Shown piece by piece: positions 44,569 to 54,714 of a DNA stretch of 64,000 nt. Source of the DNA: DASYXT01 sp035934555 (GTDB taxonomy: Bacteria > Verrucomicrobiota > Verrucomicrobiia > Limisphaerales > UBA8199). Position 1 is the stretch's first letter, and every line of letters starts with the position of its first letter. The translations under genes were made by a program, and so were the position numbers. A model generated the notes under the pieces. The model did no database searches, had not been told where the DNA came from, and saw only the letters and a list, made by a program, of their open reading frames with translations. The DNA lies in NCBI GenBank assembly GCA_035934555.1, contig DASYXT010000141.1, positions 124,001-188,000 of the forward strand, written 5' to 3'.

Positions 44569-47500
44569 TTACGGCACAACTTCGTTCTGGAACAGGAACA
44601 ACCGCGATGCGCGCCGGCCCAGCTCGGATTCCGTGTGGACGATCTCGGCGTATTGCTTGGGATCGACAATCGCCGGGGCGGTTTCCAACACGTGCGCGAT
44701 AATGTACTTCCCGTTGTTGTTCTCGACGGTGACCTGCGCTTTGCCGCAGCCGGCCGGCTCTTCCAAAGTTTCCATCTGCGGCCCAAGGATCAGATGGCGG
44801 AAGCCGGAGGGCAAATCAATCTCCGTGCGGATGAGACGTTCGCTGCGACTGGCGATAAACAGCGGCAACGTGCGTTGATCGCTGCCCGGCGGGAACAGCG
44901 AGGGCGTGAACGGCAGATCGAAATAGAAGTACTTCCCGTTCGCGACGGCATATCGATCCACCACGACTGTGAACTGTTCCACCCCGGGATAGCTATTGAA
45001 GTCGGTGACCAATTCGCTCGCCGGCCTCGCTCCCTGCGCAATTCCCGACACGACTTCCTGGTAGTAGCGGTTCTTTTCCTCCGGCGGCAGCTCGGCAAAA
45101 TATCGGTGCAATCGGTTGTAATCCGGTCCATAAAATTTCCGGGTCACGCCCAAAGTGCTCTTGCCCTCTTCATCGAGCGACATGGTAAAAGTGGTCTCGA
45201 CTTTCTGGCCGCAATCCGGTGCGGCATGAATCACCTCAGGGGCCTGGGTGGCCAGCACCAGCGCCAGCTCACCATCGTGAATCGTCGTCCCCAGCCTGGC
45301 GTATTGATCGCTGTCGTTCAGATAATAGGCCGTGTCCCCAACGGACACCCGCACCAGCGGTGAGGCAAATGAATAAGGCAAGGGGAACGTCGAGGCTACA
45401 TTCGTAATGCCGGTGATCGGCGGCAAGCTCGAACCCAGCACAAATTCGGGTTTAAACCCGGCTGCGTTCAGCATCGCATACAACAGAATCGCCTGGTCGG
45501 CGGAATGCCCGTAGCCATCGGCGAGCGTCACGTCCGCCGCCGACAATTTGCTCAGGGGCAGTTCGGTGAACGATGGGCCCGCCTGGCGAATGTTCCGGGC
45601 GACGAAATCGCGAATCGCTTGCACCGCCGCCAGTTTATTGTCAGCGCCGGCAACGAGCTGCTTCGCCTGCGCGGCTGCGGCTGTGCTCTGACCAGCGCGG
45701 TCGATCATCGTCTGGTTCAAGGTTCGCAAATACGCCTTGAGGTCGCCGGCGAAATACTCGACTCCGGCCGCGTACGCCCACTCCGGCGGCAACTGCGCTT
45801 CTGCCGGCAACGCCTGAACATGGGTGGCGCGCCACTCAAGCACTCGCTTATCACCGTCGGTGCGAGTCTCTCCGGTCACAATGCCGGACGGCCCGGTCAC
45901 CAGTTTCTCGATCGGCACATCGGCCGGCGCCGTTAATCGGAAGGTCTTCTGCTCGAGCCCATCGGGCAACTGGAACGCTTCAAACCCCGACAGGAACGGC
46001 TTGTTGTGGGTGGTGATTTCGAATTCCACTTCGATGGTCGAGCCGATGTCCACGCCCGGAAGGTTGGCCACCAAAATCTTGCCGCCCGTGTAGCGCTTCG
46101 CGCCGGAATTCCAGCCGGCGTCCATCACATTAATCTCGCCAGGCGAAATCTCCTGGCGCTGGCCGGTCTTGGAAATCACCACACCCCGCACCAGGTGCGC
46201 TTCCTCACACGCGGGGTTGTAATCAACCTTGAGCTCCGCCTCGTGAATCTTTCCGGCGTAGGTGAGGATCTTCTTCGAATACCGGACCCGATACACAGCC
46301 GAGTGTGCGTCCTTTATAGTGAGCTCCTTGGTATCGTCGAGCACCTGGGCATTGGATTCGACCGGTGCTTGGGTCGCGTCCGCGACGGTTTGGGCTTTGC
46401 TGTCCGGCGAAACCGTGTTAGCCAGAATCGGGGCCTTGCGCGCATCGTAATCGAGTTGCTTGAGGATGGTCTTGAGCTGGGCGTATTGGGCCGGACTGAA
46501 CTCAACGACTTTGAGTTGCAGCTCGCGCGAACAATCGAACGCGCCGTCTTTCAGCGAGTAATTCTGGTTATAGCTCAGGCAATCATCGTTCGCCGGGGAA
46601 CAGGCCGGCAGCGCCAGCGCTTCGCCGAAGCCCGCGCCCAGTTTCAACGAGATGTTTTCTTTCAACTCGTATGTCACCCAGGTCTGCATCGGGTACTTGC
46701 GTTTCTCGAGGCTGGCCGAACTCAGCAAATACCGCAGCACGCCCAATTGATTTCCAATCCAAGGGAGGCTCAGCAGAGATTTGCCGTCGCCGGAAGCCGT
46801 CGCATCCGGAACCGTATATTCCAGCTCGATTCGGACCGGCTCCGACACATCGAGCATCTGGGCGGGCGATAATTTGAGCGAAGTGAGGCGCGCGCCGGGC
46901 ATGGCCAGCTTCAAATCCCGTTCGAAGAACCGGCGGCAATCATCCGGTTTGAGGTGCACCAGCGTGTTGCGGAAAATATCGTCATTGATGCCGGTGCATT
47001 GAATGACTGAGCGCGCCTCGAGCCGCCCCGCCGCGCTTAGCGTCCCGGTCGTCTGCACAGCCATCTTGTTCTTCTCCGGCGAGTCCACCGGGCTGAGCTT
47101 CAGCACTTCGCCTTCCGGCCGGCAAACCAGGTAACTCTGGTTGCAATCCTGCGCCGGCAGCAGATCCCGGGTATTCTCGTCGGTCGGATCCATCAGCACA
47201 TATTGGCGCGGCTTGAGCTCGACGCTGACGATGGCGTGATTGAAATCCGCATCGGGCACCTCCTGGTCCTTGTGGGTGCCGACGTTCACCAGAACGGGAT
47301 AGGCCTTGAGCCCTGCGCCGCGCAACAACGAAACCAGCAGGGCGGCCTTGTCGCGGCAGACTCCATACTGCTTATTGAATGTCACCTTCACATCATGCGG
47401 TTCGTATCCGGGCCGGTCCTTCTCCGGCGTCAGCCCCATATACCGCACTTTTTTCGAAACGTAATAGAACAGCGCCTTTACCTTCTCCAGGTCCGTTTTG

Positions 47501-48417
47501 GCCGAGCCGGTCAGTTCGGTGATCTTTTGCTCCATCTCGGGCTCGGTCGCTTCCAAATGCGGTTTGCTCAATTCCCAGTACCACTTCGAGACCGTCTGCC
47601 AGTCGCGCGTGGTGCTGACAAACAGCCGCTGCAAGACCTCTTCATAAGGCGGCATAGCCGGTTCATCATACATGCGCGGCACGTTGGAGATCTCCCAATC
47701 GTGCACTTCAACTCCGTTGGCCGCCTGATGGTGGGTGTAGCGCACCGTGCCGGCGATTTCGTCACGCAGCGCAATCCGGCGCAACGGGCGGTCCGCCGGC
47801 GCGTAGATCTCGTAAGTCATATGCCGGGTGAATCCCTGGCCCTCGAACACGCTCTCCTCGGCGAATTCGCCGGGAATAATCGGCTGCTCGGTTGTGGTTC
47901 TCGTTAATGAATGCAGGACGTCACCGATCTCCAGGCTGGGAATGCTCACCCGCAACAGCCGCATATGGGGATCGTAGATATTCATCTGCATCTGACTGTT
48001 ATCAATCGTCTCTTTGGAATTGGCGGCCACATCGACCGGCACGACCTGACCCGAGGCGCGGATGATCTCCAACTTCACCACCTGCACGGTCGAGTAAGGC
48101 AGCATAAAGCTGAGCGCCAGCGTGCGATTGTTGCGTTTGCCCTTTTCGGTAAGGATTTTGGTGAATGCCTCATCCTGGGCCTCGCCGGTGCCATCGGCAC
48201 GATAAACGCGTATCATGCGTTTATCGACGGTAGCATCGTCGCAGTTCGGGTATTTCTGGAGGGTGATGTCGGCCGCGGCTTTGAGCACGCCTTGCAGGTC
48301 CATCGGCGCAAACTCAGGTCCCGCATAACGATTGGTGGTTTGGGCCTGGGCCCCAATACACCCGGAAAAAATGGCGATTAGAAGGGTACGGGCCAGCAGC
48401 AGACGCTTGGTATTCAT
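44569..48417 (-). CDS. Exported protein with two DUF3857/transglutaminase-like halves
   Basis: The 1282-residue protein begins with a signal sequence containing IAIFSGC at residue 20, a possible but not ideal lipobox. The first half is DUF3857 (about 50-250) followed by a transglutaminase-like domain with a full triad: Cys354 in KQYGVCRDKAALLVSLL, His394 in DFNHAIV and Asp410 in VLMDPTDENT. The second half repeats this arrangement: a DUF3857-like domain (about 690-880) and DGYGHSADQAILLYAMLNAAG, where His971 replaces the cysteine. It should thus have one active and one inactive transglutaminase-like domain. Such proteins are probably periplasmic proteases or peptide-bond-acting enzymes of unknown substrate. 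ATG at 48417 fits the signal peptide; an in-frame upstream ATG at 48456 is possible. Confidence 0.85.
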   Translation of the reverse strand: MNTKRLLLARTLLIAIFSGCIGAQAQTTNRYAGPEFAPMDLQGVLKAAADITLQKYPNCDDATVDKRMIRVYRADGTGEAQDEAFTKILTEKGKRNNRTLALSFMLPYSTVQVVKLEIIRASGQVVPVDVAANSKETIDNSQMQMNIYDPHMRLLRVSIPSLEIGDVLHSLTRTTTEQPIIPGEFAEESVFEGQGFTRHMTYEIYAPADRPLRRIALRDEIAGTVRYTHHQAANGVEVHDWEISNVPRMYDEPAMPPYEEVLQRLFVSTTRDWQTVSKWYWELSKPHLEATEPEMEQKITELTGSAKTDLEKVKALFYYVSKKVRYMGLTPEKDRPGYEPHDVKVTFNKQYGVCRDKAALLVSLLRGAGLKAYPVLVNVGTHKDQEVPDADFNHAIVSVELKPRQYVLMDPTDENTRDLLPAQDCNQSYLVCRPEGEVLKLSPVDSPEKNKMAVQTTGTLSAAGRLEARSVIQCTGINDDIFRNTLVHLKPDDCRRFFERDLKLAMPGARLTSLKLSPAQMLDVSEPVRIELEYTVPDATASGDGKSLLSLPWIGNQLGVLRYLLSSASLEKRKYPMQTWVTYELKENISLKLGAGFGEALALPACSPANDDCLSYNQNYSLKDGAFDCSRELQLKVVEFSPAQYAQLKTILKQLDYDARKAPILANTVSPDSKAQTVADATQAPVESNAQVLDDTKELTIKDAHSAVYRVRYSKKILTYAGKIHEAELKVDYNPACEEAHLVRGVVISKTGQRQEISPGEINVMDAGWNSGAKRYTGGKILVANLPGVDIGSTIEVEFEITTHNKPFLSGFEAFQLPDGLEQKTFRLTAPADVPIEKLVTGPSGIVTGETRTDGDKRVLEWRATHVQALPAEAQLPPEWAYAAGVEYFAGDLKAYLRTLNQTMIDRAGQSTAAAAQAKQLVAGADNKLAAVQAIRDFVARNIRQAGPSFTELPLSKLSAADVTLADGYGHSADQAILLYAMLNAAGFKPEFVLGSSLPPITGITNVASTFPLPYSFASPLVRVSVGDTAYYLNDSDQYARLGTTIHDGELALVLATQAPEVIHAAPDCGQKVETTFTMSLDEEGKSTLGVTRKFYGPDYNRLHRYFAELPPEEKNRYYQEVVSGIAQGARPASELVTDFNSYPGVEQFTVVVDRYAVANGKYFYFDLPFTPSLFPPGSDQRTLPLFIASRSERLIRTEIDLPSGFRHLILGPQMETLEEPAGCGKAQVTVENNNGKYIIAHVLETAPAIVDPKQYAEIVHTESELGRRASRLFLFQNEVVP

Positions 48418-48476
48418 AACTCGTTTTGCAGCAGCAATTATATGCCAGAAAACCATTCCGGCTAGTGGAAAAGCCG

Positions 48477-49196
48477 CTACACCTTATCTCCTCCGGCCGA
48501 TTCCTGCTTCCCCGCGTTGGCCCACTCCTCGTCCAAGGCAGCGTAGGCAAGTGTGTTTACCCACTCTTCGCCGGTCCATTTATTTTTGATGAACTCCCCT
48601 TCCCGGCGCAGCCCGAGCCGGTCGAGTAACTTGCGCGCGGCGGTGTTGCGGGCATCGCAAATGGCGGCGACGCGATGCAGACGCGTCGCAAAGGCGAACT
48701 CGAGCAACGCGTCCATCGCCTCAAGCGCAAATGCCTTCTTCTGGAAATCGCGATGCACGCGAATAAATAAATCGGCCTCAGCCTCGCGCCGGTTCAGGCC
48801 GGCGTAGCCGATTAACTTCCCGCCTTCCTTCAGCTCCAGACCTAGAAAAAACCAATGCCCGGTGGTAGTGAGCGTGACCGCGCTATCTTGCTCCAGCCAA
48901 TGCAGTACCGCTTCCTCACTCAGCGGCGCGTCGTCGGTGTATGCGAACAATTCCTCATCCGATACAATTGCTAACAAGTCATGCCAGTCGCCCGGCACGA
49001 ACCGGCGCAGGACCAAGCGCTCGGTGTTCAATGGCAGCGGGAGCTCGCGTCCGACGCCGCTGCCGTCTGTCGGAACGATGAATGTGGCCAGGCAATTCGG
49101 ACACGCGCGCGGATAACCGGCGTCCTGCTGCGGAAATGAAACCGAACCGCCGCAATGCGGGCATTTGAAGTCAAGGAAGCTTTCTTCGTCGAGCAT
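48477..49196 (-). CDS. GNAT acetyltransferase with N-terminal zinc-ribbon
   Basis: The 239-residue protein begins with a zinc-ribbon-like motif: Cys12-x2-Cys15 in KCPHCGG and Cys32-x2-Cys35 in ACPNCLA. A GNAT domain of RimJ/RimL type follows (about 55-225): LNTERLVLRRFVPGD, KLIGYAGLNRREAEADLFI, ALEAMDALLEFAF and DARNTAARKLLDRLGLRREG. The domain transfers an acetyl group from acetyl-CoA to an amino group, commonly the N-terminus of a protein; the actual substrate is unknown. The zinc ribbon could guide it to a partner or RNA. It follows the large DUF3857 gene in genome order but is transcribed before it, 59 bases away. Confidence 0.82.
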   Translation of the reverse strand: MLDEESFLDFKCPHCGGSVSFPQQDAGYPRACPNCLATFIVPTDGSGVGRELPLPLNTERLVLRRFVPGDWHDLLAIVSDEELFAYTDDAPLSEEAVLHWLEQDSAVTLTTTGHWFFLGLELKEGGKLIGYAGLNRREAEADLFIRVHRDFQKKAFALEAMDALLEFAFATRLHRVAAICDARNTAARKLLDRLGLRREGEFIKNKWTGEEWVNTLAYAALDEEWANAGKQESAGGDKV

Positions 49197-49350
49197 GCCG
49201 AATCATAACGGATGGAGGACAGGAAATGGAAACCATTTTCCCGTTCAGAACCTTTGGGACCGTTTGCCAGGCAATCAGAAATAACCGCGAAAAAGCGCAA
49301 AGCGCAAAAAATCTTTCTAAGGTTTTCTCGGGTTGGGTGTCAGAGATATT

Positions 49351-49779
49351 GTGAGACACGCGAACGTTCTGTTTCTGTACCTGGCGCTGATGGCCGGCCT
49401 ATTGAGCAGCACGGCTTTCGGGCAGGGCACAAACCAAACCGGGTCTGTGCCGTCGTTTTCAACCCCGCCCCTTTTGGCCCTGACGCAAAAGCCACCTCCG
49501 GTCATCCCAGGCCCTCGATTGTTTCTTACGAACCGGGCGCCGCTGGGTGGGTTCACATTCCGCCTGAACACCAATTCACCCACCGCTCTGCCCAGACCGG
49601 GTGTCTATCGGACAGACCCTTTTGCCGGCATCGTCATGGTGCCGGGCCCGCAGCACGATGACGCGTGTATTATCGGCTCGACCAACCGGCCTGGCGGTTT
49701 AGCGGTTGAACCGAAATTGAACATGCCCACGCTGCGCCCCGGGCTGCGATTTATTCCCATGACCGGCAGCCGCAAATGA
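49351..49779 (+). CDS. Small secreted proline-rich protein of unknown function
   Basis: The frame gives 142 residues from GTG 49351, or 148 from TTG 49333. A signal peptide is visible (VLFLYLALMAGLLSSTAFG). The mature part is rich in Pro, Thr and Asn and has no recognised domain. It has no cysteine pattern of note. The gene is between the GNAT gene and the GH38 gene. The clear signal peptide is the main argument that it is coding. Confidence 0.5.
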   Translation: MRHANVLFLYLALMAGLLSSTAFGQGTNQTGSVPSFSTPPLLALTQKPPPVIPGPRLFLTNRAPLGGFTFRLNTNSPTALPRPGVYRTDPFAGIVMVPGPQHDDACIIGSTNRPGGLAVEPKLNMPTLRPGLRFIPMTGSRK

Positions 49780-49860
49780 CGGACCTCTGGACTCTCCCAT
49801 GGCCCTAAACAACTATTTTTCTTCTCGCATTGATTAAGGCCGGCGGAGTACACCAGCCGC

Positions 49861-52800
49861 ATGCAAAAGCGCTTCTGCTGGTGTCTGCCGCTCCTTGTTC
49901 TCTTCGGGTTGCAGGCACACGCCGCCTTCACTCGCCTCGAACCGCTGCCCGCAGCCCACATTTCCGCCGCCGCCAAGCCCTATCCGGGTGACCGCTACCA
50001 GCCGCACAACCTTGTGGATGGCAACCCGCAGACCGAATACTCCTCCGACGGTTTGGGCACCAACACTTTCGTCGAATTCGATTTCGGGCATCCTGTAAGC
50101 ATCGCCGCATTTTCTCATCTCGACCGCGATGACCCCGCAACCGTTGCCGCTTCTGAACTCACCTTTCTGGATGCTGCCGGCTCGACCAACAGCACCCTGG
50201 CCGTTCAGCACGTCAACCAGCGTGGCGGCACCACCTTCTTCGCCCTGCCGGCGCCGATTACGGCCCAGCGCGTGCGCTGGCAGGTCACCGCGCTCGGCGC
50301 AGGGCTCGCCACGGTCGGAGGCGCGGAAATCACGTTTTACACCACAGGCTCGACCGACGTCGCGCCGACAGCCACGCGCATCGAAGCACATTCTGTTCCT
50401 CTGCTCGAGCACGACGGACTCGGTCTGCGTCAGGTACTGGAGTTGGCCGTGGATTTTCCCTACTGCGAAACCACCGAAGCGGTGGTGCGGGTGGGTACCG
50501 AGGCGAGTAATACCGTTGCGCTGAAACCGGGAAAGCAGACGCTCGATTTCAAACTGCTTCCGGTCAACACGACCAGGACGTTGCCCATGACCCTTGAAGT
50601 CGGCGGCAAAACGGTTCTGAACCAGACCGTTCAGCTCGACCCAGTGCGCAAGCTTGTCATTTATCTCCTCCCCCACTCGCATAATGACATTGGTTACACG
50701 GCGCTGCAGGCGGATGTGGTCAAAAAGCAGAACAGCAATATTGAAACCGGTCTGCGCCTGGCGCGCGAAACTGCCGATTACCCGGAAGGCGCCCGCTTCG
50801 TCTGGAACACCGAGGTGCTCTGGTGTGTGGATAATTACCTGCGCCAGGCGACGCCCGAGCAACACGCCCAATTCATCGCGGCCGTCAAAGCCGGCCAACT
50901 CGGCCTCGACGCTTTTTACTGCAATATCCTCACGGGTCTTTGCCGGCCGGAAGAGCTGTTGAACCTGATGCGCTACGCGACGCGGCTCTCGGCCGAAACG
51001 GGCGTCCCGATTAACTCCGCGATGATCAGCGACGTCCCGGGTTACACCTGGAGCACCGTTTCGGCGATGGCCCAGGCCGGGGTGAAGTATTTCTCCTTCG
51101 CCCCGAACTATTTTGACCGCATGGGCGCGACGATGAAGGACTGGCAAAACCGCCCATTCTGGTGGGTCGGCCCCGACGGCCACACCCGCATTCTCGCCTG
51201 GTGCCCCTCGCGCGGCTACGCCCTGGGTCACCTCATCGGCGACGGCGAAAATCTCGCCCGCTTCATTCCCACTTACCTGCACGAGCTGCAGACCAACAAT
51301 TATCCTTACGACATTACGTACCTGCGCTGGAACGTTCACGGCGATAATGGCTCACCGGACGAAAAACTCTCTGGCGTCGTGCGCGATTGGAACGCCCGCT
51401 ACGCCTATCCGCGGCTGATCATCAGCCGCACGGCGACGGCGTTCGCGGAGTTCGAGCGCCGCTATGGCGGCCAGTTGCCCGTATTCACCGGCGATTACAC
51501 GCCCTATTGGGAAGATGGCGCCGCGTCGTCCGCGACCGAAACCGCTCTCAACCGCGCCTCGGCGGAGCGGCTCACCCAAGCCGAAACGCTCTGGGTGCTG
51601 CGCAACTGGGGCGCGTTTCCCGCCGGGGCTTTCCAGGATGCCTGGCGCAACGTGCTGCTCTACAGCGAACACACCTGGGGCGCCCATAACAGCATCAGCG
51701 AGCCCGACCTGCCCTTTGTGCGCGAACAATGGAAAGTGAAGCAGGCCTACGCCGTCGATGCCGACAAACAATCGCGTGAGCTGTTGGCCCAAGCCGTCGC
51801 GGCGGCCCCCAACTCCCCTGCCCCGCCGAACGGCTCGCTCGACATCTTCAATACCCAGGCCTGGCCACGCACAGATTTGGTTACGTTGGATGCCTCGTTC
51901 TCCGCTTTGGGCGACTCCGTTCAGGACGACAAGGGCAAGGCGGTTCCTTCTCAGCGGCTGACGACTGGCGAGCTGGTTTTTCTGGCTCGCAACGTGCCTC
52001 CGTTCAGCGCTAAACGATTCCGCATCGCACCTGGTCCGTGCCACGCTGGCGGCACCGCCCGAGCCACCGGAGACGCTTTGAGTTCCAAAGATTTCACCCT
52101 GCAGATCGACGAACAAACCGGGGCGATTAAGAGCCTCGTCAGCCGCGCGCTGAACCGCGAGCTGGCGGACGCACAAGCCCCCACCGCGCTCAATGACTAT
52201 TTCTATTTGCCGGGCTCGGATCTTAAGGGCCTGGAGCGAAACGGCAAACCAACCATTCACATCAAAGAGAACGGGCCCCTGCTCGCTTCGTTGCTGATTG
52301 AATCAACAGCGCCTGGTTGTCGCAGCCTGACGCGCGAAGTGCGGCTCGTGGATGGATTAAACCGCGTCGAAATCATCAACACCATTGACAAGCTGCCCAT
52401 CCGGGCCAAGGAGGGCCTGCACCTGGGCTACGCGTTCGCGGTGCCCGATGGCCAGGTGCGTCTCGACGTCGGCTGGGCCATGGTCCGCCCGGACATCGAC
52501 CAAATTCCGGCCTCATGCAAAAACTGGTTCACCGTCCAGCGTTGGGTGGATATCTCGAACGATAAGTTTGGGGTCACCTGGGCGCCAGTGGATGCGCCTT
52601 TGGTCGAGTTAGGCGGCATCACCGCAAACCTCATCGGCTCGCAAACCCATTGGCAAGTCTGGCGCGACCATGTCGGCCCCACTCAAACCCTTTACTCCTG
52701 GGTCATGAACAACCATTGGCACACCAATTACCGCGCCGACCAGGAAGGCCCGACTGTATTCCGCTATTATATCCAGGCACACAAAGCCTTCGAGCCTGAA

Positions 52801-53118
52801 GCCGCCGCCCGCTTCGGCACCGATTGCTCGGAACCGCTGATTGTCGCCCGGGCTTCCGGCACACGACCAGTGCCGCCCCGCCTCAAACTCTCCACGGATC
52901 GCGTCGTGGTGGCCGGACTCAAACCCACCGACGATGGCCACGGCTGGCTGGTGCGGTTGTTCGGCGCCTCCGGTCATGATGAACAGGTGAGACTGGCCTG
53001 GTCGGCGCCAGTCCCGCACCAGGTTTGGTTGAGCGACACCAGTGAGCAAGCACACACGCCCGCTGGGAAAAGCATTCCGGTGCCGGCGTGGGGAATTGTC
53101 ACGTTGCGGGCCGAGTAA
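49861..53118 (+). CDS. Secreted GH38-type alpha-mannosidase with N-terminal discoidin-type domain
   Basis: The 1085-residue protein has a signal peptide (MQKRFCWCLPLLVLFGLQAHA) and then an F5/8-type domain (about 35-165, with HNLVDGNPQTEYSSDG). The GH38 domain starts near residue 265: LLPHSHNDIGYT contains the metal-binding pair His274 and Asp276, and the nucleophile is expected at Asp391 in MISDVPGYTWST. The glycosidase chain continues with YLRWNVHGDNGSPDEK and the C-terminal beta domains. GH38 cleaves alpha-mannosides and needs a divalent metal. The specific linkage cannot be read. A beta-helix gene follows after 5 bases, suggesting co-transcription. Confidence 0.88.
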   Translation: MQKRFCWCLPLLVLFGLQAHAAFTRLEPLPAAHISAAAKPYPGDRYQPHNLVDGNPQTEYSSDGLGTNTFVEFDFGHPVSIAAFSHLDRDDPATVAASELTFLDAAGSTNSTLAVQHVNQRGGTTFFALPAPITAQRVRWQVTALGAGLATVGGAEITFYTTGSTDVAPTATRIEAHSVPLLEHDGLGLRQVLELAVDFPYCETTEAVVRVGTEASNTVALKPGKQTLDFKLLPVNTTRTLPMTLEVGGKTVLNQTVQLDPVRKLVIYLLPHSHNDIGYTALQADVVKKQNSNIETGLRLARETADYPEGARFVWNTEVLWCVDNYLRQATPEQHAQFIAAVKAGQLGLDAFYCNILTGLCRPEELLNLMRYATRLSAETGVPINSAMISDVPGYTWSTVSAMAQAGVKYFSFAPNYFDRMGATMKDWQNRPFWWVGPDGHTRILAWCPSRGYALGHLIGDGENLARFIPTYLHELQTNNYPYDITYLRWNVHGDNGSPDEKLSGVVRDWNARYAYPRLIISRTATAFAEFERRYGGQLPVFTGDYTPYWEDGAASSATETALNRASAERLTQAETLWVLRNWGAFPAGAFQDAWRNVLLYSEHTWGAHNSISEPDLPFVREQWKVKQAYAVDADKQSRELLAQAVAAAPNSPAPPNGSLDIFNTQAWPRTDLVTLDASFSALGDSVQDDKGKAVPSQRLTTGELVFLARNVPPFSAKRFRIAPGPCHAGGTARATGDALSSKDFTLQIDEQTGAIKSLVSRALNRELADAQAPTALNDYFYLPGSDLKGLERNGKPTIHIKENGPLLASLLIESTAPGCRSLTREVRLVDGLNRVEIINTIDKLPIRAKEGLHLGYAFAVPDGQVRLDVGWAMVRPDIDQIPASCKNWFTVQRWVDISNDKFGVTWAPVDAPLVELGGITANLIGSQTHWQVWRDHVGPTQTLYSWVMNNHWHTNYRADQEGPTVFRYYIQAHKAFEPEAAARFGTDCSEPLIVARASGTRPVPPRLKLSTDRVVVAGLKPTDDGHGWLVRLFGASGHDEQVRLAWSAPVPHQVWLSDTSEQAHTPAGKSIPVPAWGIVTLRAE

Positions 53119-53123
53119 GCGCT

Positions 53124-54668
53124 ATGCGATGCCAGGCGATTGATGGGCGATCGAAGCAGTTGCGGCTCGCTATAGGTTTGCCGTTGTTCATAGCGCTGGT
53201 TTCAGCGCCTGGGGCCGTGATCCACGTCGGTCCGGGCGACAACTACACGAAGATCGAAGCGGCCCAGCCCGGAGACGAAGTGGTGATTGCGCCGGGCACC
53301 TATGCCTTCCGCGTTTATCTGACCGGTCAGGGAAGCGCTACCAACCCAATTGTCATCCGGGCGCAAGACCCAGCCAACCGGCCGGTGTGGGACTTTGGCA
53401 CCACGCTGGTCGAGAATGCTCCGGGAAGCTATACGGCCGGGGACCGCGGTCGCGGCGGCTGGCAATTCAGTCGAGCCAAAAATTATTGCGTGTCGGGGAT
53501 CGTGTTCCGGAACTGCCACACCGCGTCGATGAATTCCGCTGGCATCCGCTATTACAACGGCACGACCAATCTCTATGTGAAGGATTGCCTCTTCACAGCT
53601 AATGATAACGGTATAACCGGCGGCACACAGGAGAGCCAGGCCACCGTCGAGTATTGCGAATTCGCGACTAACGGGAATCTCTCGGCCACCTCGCCGACGC
53701 ACAATCTGTACATATACGGCGGCACGTTCGCGCTGCGCTACTGCTACGTTCATGACAGCCTCCAAGCCCAAAACTTTCACATCCGGGCGCGTTCGGCGAC
53801 GCTGGAATATAACTGGTTCGCGCGCGCCACCTCGTATGAGGGTGATCTTATGACCGATGACGATTTCGCTGGGGCGGGGCCGTTCAGCCAGGCGATGACG
53901 CTGCGCGGCAACGTGTTTGTCCAAGCCGCAGCGCCGGACAACCATTCCCAGGTGTTTGTGTTATTCAATGACGGCGGCCTGACGAACCTGACGATGTCGG
54001 CGCGGGTGCTTTATAACACCTTTGTCGGGAACGGCGGGAGCGCTGCATTTGTGCATCTGTCCAACGCGACGGGCACCCCGATGAGCGCCGAGGAATCGGA
54101 TAACGTCGTGTATGGGACCACCGAGCCGATGCTGGTGGAGAATAGCAGCGCGGGAGTGGTCAGCGGGGTGAACAATTGGCTGCAAACCAATGCCAACCCC
54201 GGCACGCTGAGCGGGTCGTTGCAGTCAGCCGCGCCGGGCTTTCGCAATGCGGCCGCGGAAGATTACACGCTTGGCCCGGGAAGCGCATGCATTGGCGCAG
54301 CCAACGCCTCCCTGTTCGGATTGCCCGGCAAGGAATACTACCTGAACGAGACGAATCACAGCCGGTGGCGGCCACGCGCCGCGGCGCGAGACCTCGGCGC
54401 ATTTGAAAGTACCAGTGCCAGCGCACCGGTGGGGTCGTACGATCCTTATCCGCAGCCGGTGCTGAACATTTCGCGGGCGGGGGCGAACGTTATTCTTGAG
54501 TGGCCATTGTTTGCGTCGGATTTCCAACTCCAGCAGGCAGCAGCAATTCCGGTCACAGCATGGTCCGCAGTGGCGTTGCCCTTAAGCACCAATGCGGCGC
54601 AGGTCAGCGCGAGCGGGCCAGCATGGGGGACAAAAGAAGTTTTCAGATTAGCGAGGCTGCATCTCTAA
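53124..54668 (+). CDS. Secreted right-handed beta-helix protein with shared C-terminal module
   Basis: The 514-residue protein has a signal peptide region (about 12-35). Then there is a parallel beta-helix of the pectate-lyase-like type: IHVGPGDNYTKIEAAQPGDE and VVIAPGTYAF mark its entry, followed by many turns such as LYVKDCLFTANDNGI and VEYCEFATNGN. No catalytic residues are obvious, so it may be a lyase, hydrolase or binding protein. The end (about 445-514) looks like a divergent form of the C-terminal module of the 1-558, 4709 and 8917 proteins, ending EVFRLARLHL. It follows the alpha-mannosidase by 5 bases and converges on ispG, 46 bases from its end. Confidence 0.75.
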   Translation: MRCQAIDGRSKQLRLAIGLPLFIALVSAPGAVIHVGPGDNYTKIEAAQPGDEVVIAPGTYAFRVYLTGQGSATNPIVIRAQDPANRPVWDFGTTLVENAPGSYTAGDRGRGGWQFSRAKNYCVSGIVFRNCHTASMNSAGIRYYNGTTNLYVKDCLFTANDNGITGGTQESQATVEYCEFATNGNLSATSPTHNLYIYGGTFALRYCYVHDSLQAQNFHIRARSATLEYNWFARATSYEGDLMTDDDFAGAGPFSQAMTLRGNVFVQAAAPDNHSQVFVLFNDGGLTNLTMSARVLYNTFVGNGGSAAFVHLSNATGTPMSAEESDNVVYGTTEPMLVENSSAGVVSGVNNWLQTNANPGTLSGSLQSAAPGFRNAAAEDYTLGPGSACIGAANASLFGLPGKEYYLNETNHSRWRPRAAARDLGAFESTSASAPVGSYDPYPQPVLNISRAGANVILEWPLFASDFQLQQAAAIPVTAWSAVALPLSTNAAQVSASGPAWGTKEVFRLARLHL

Positions 54669-54714
54669 TCTCAGATCGGATCTCTAATTCTGAGGTGAAT
54701 CCCATCTTCGCCGT

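Noticed and set aside
49834..51339. 501-residue open frame on the minus strand
   Set aside because: It is antisense to the clearly recognised GH38 alpha-mannosidase and shows no motif; treated as a shadow frame.
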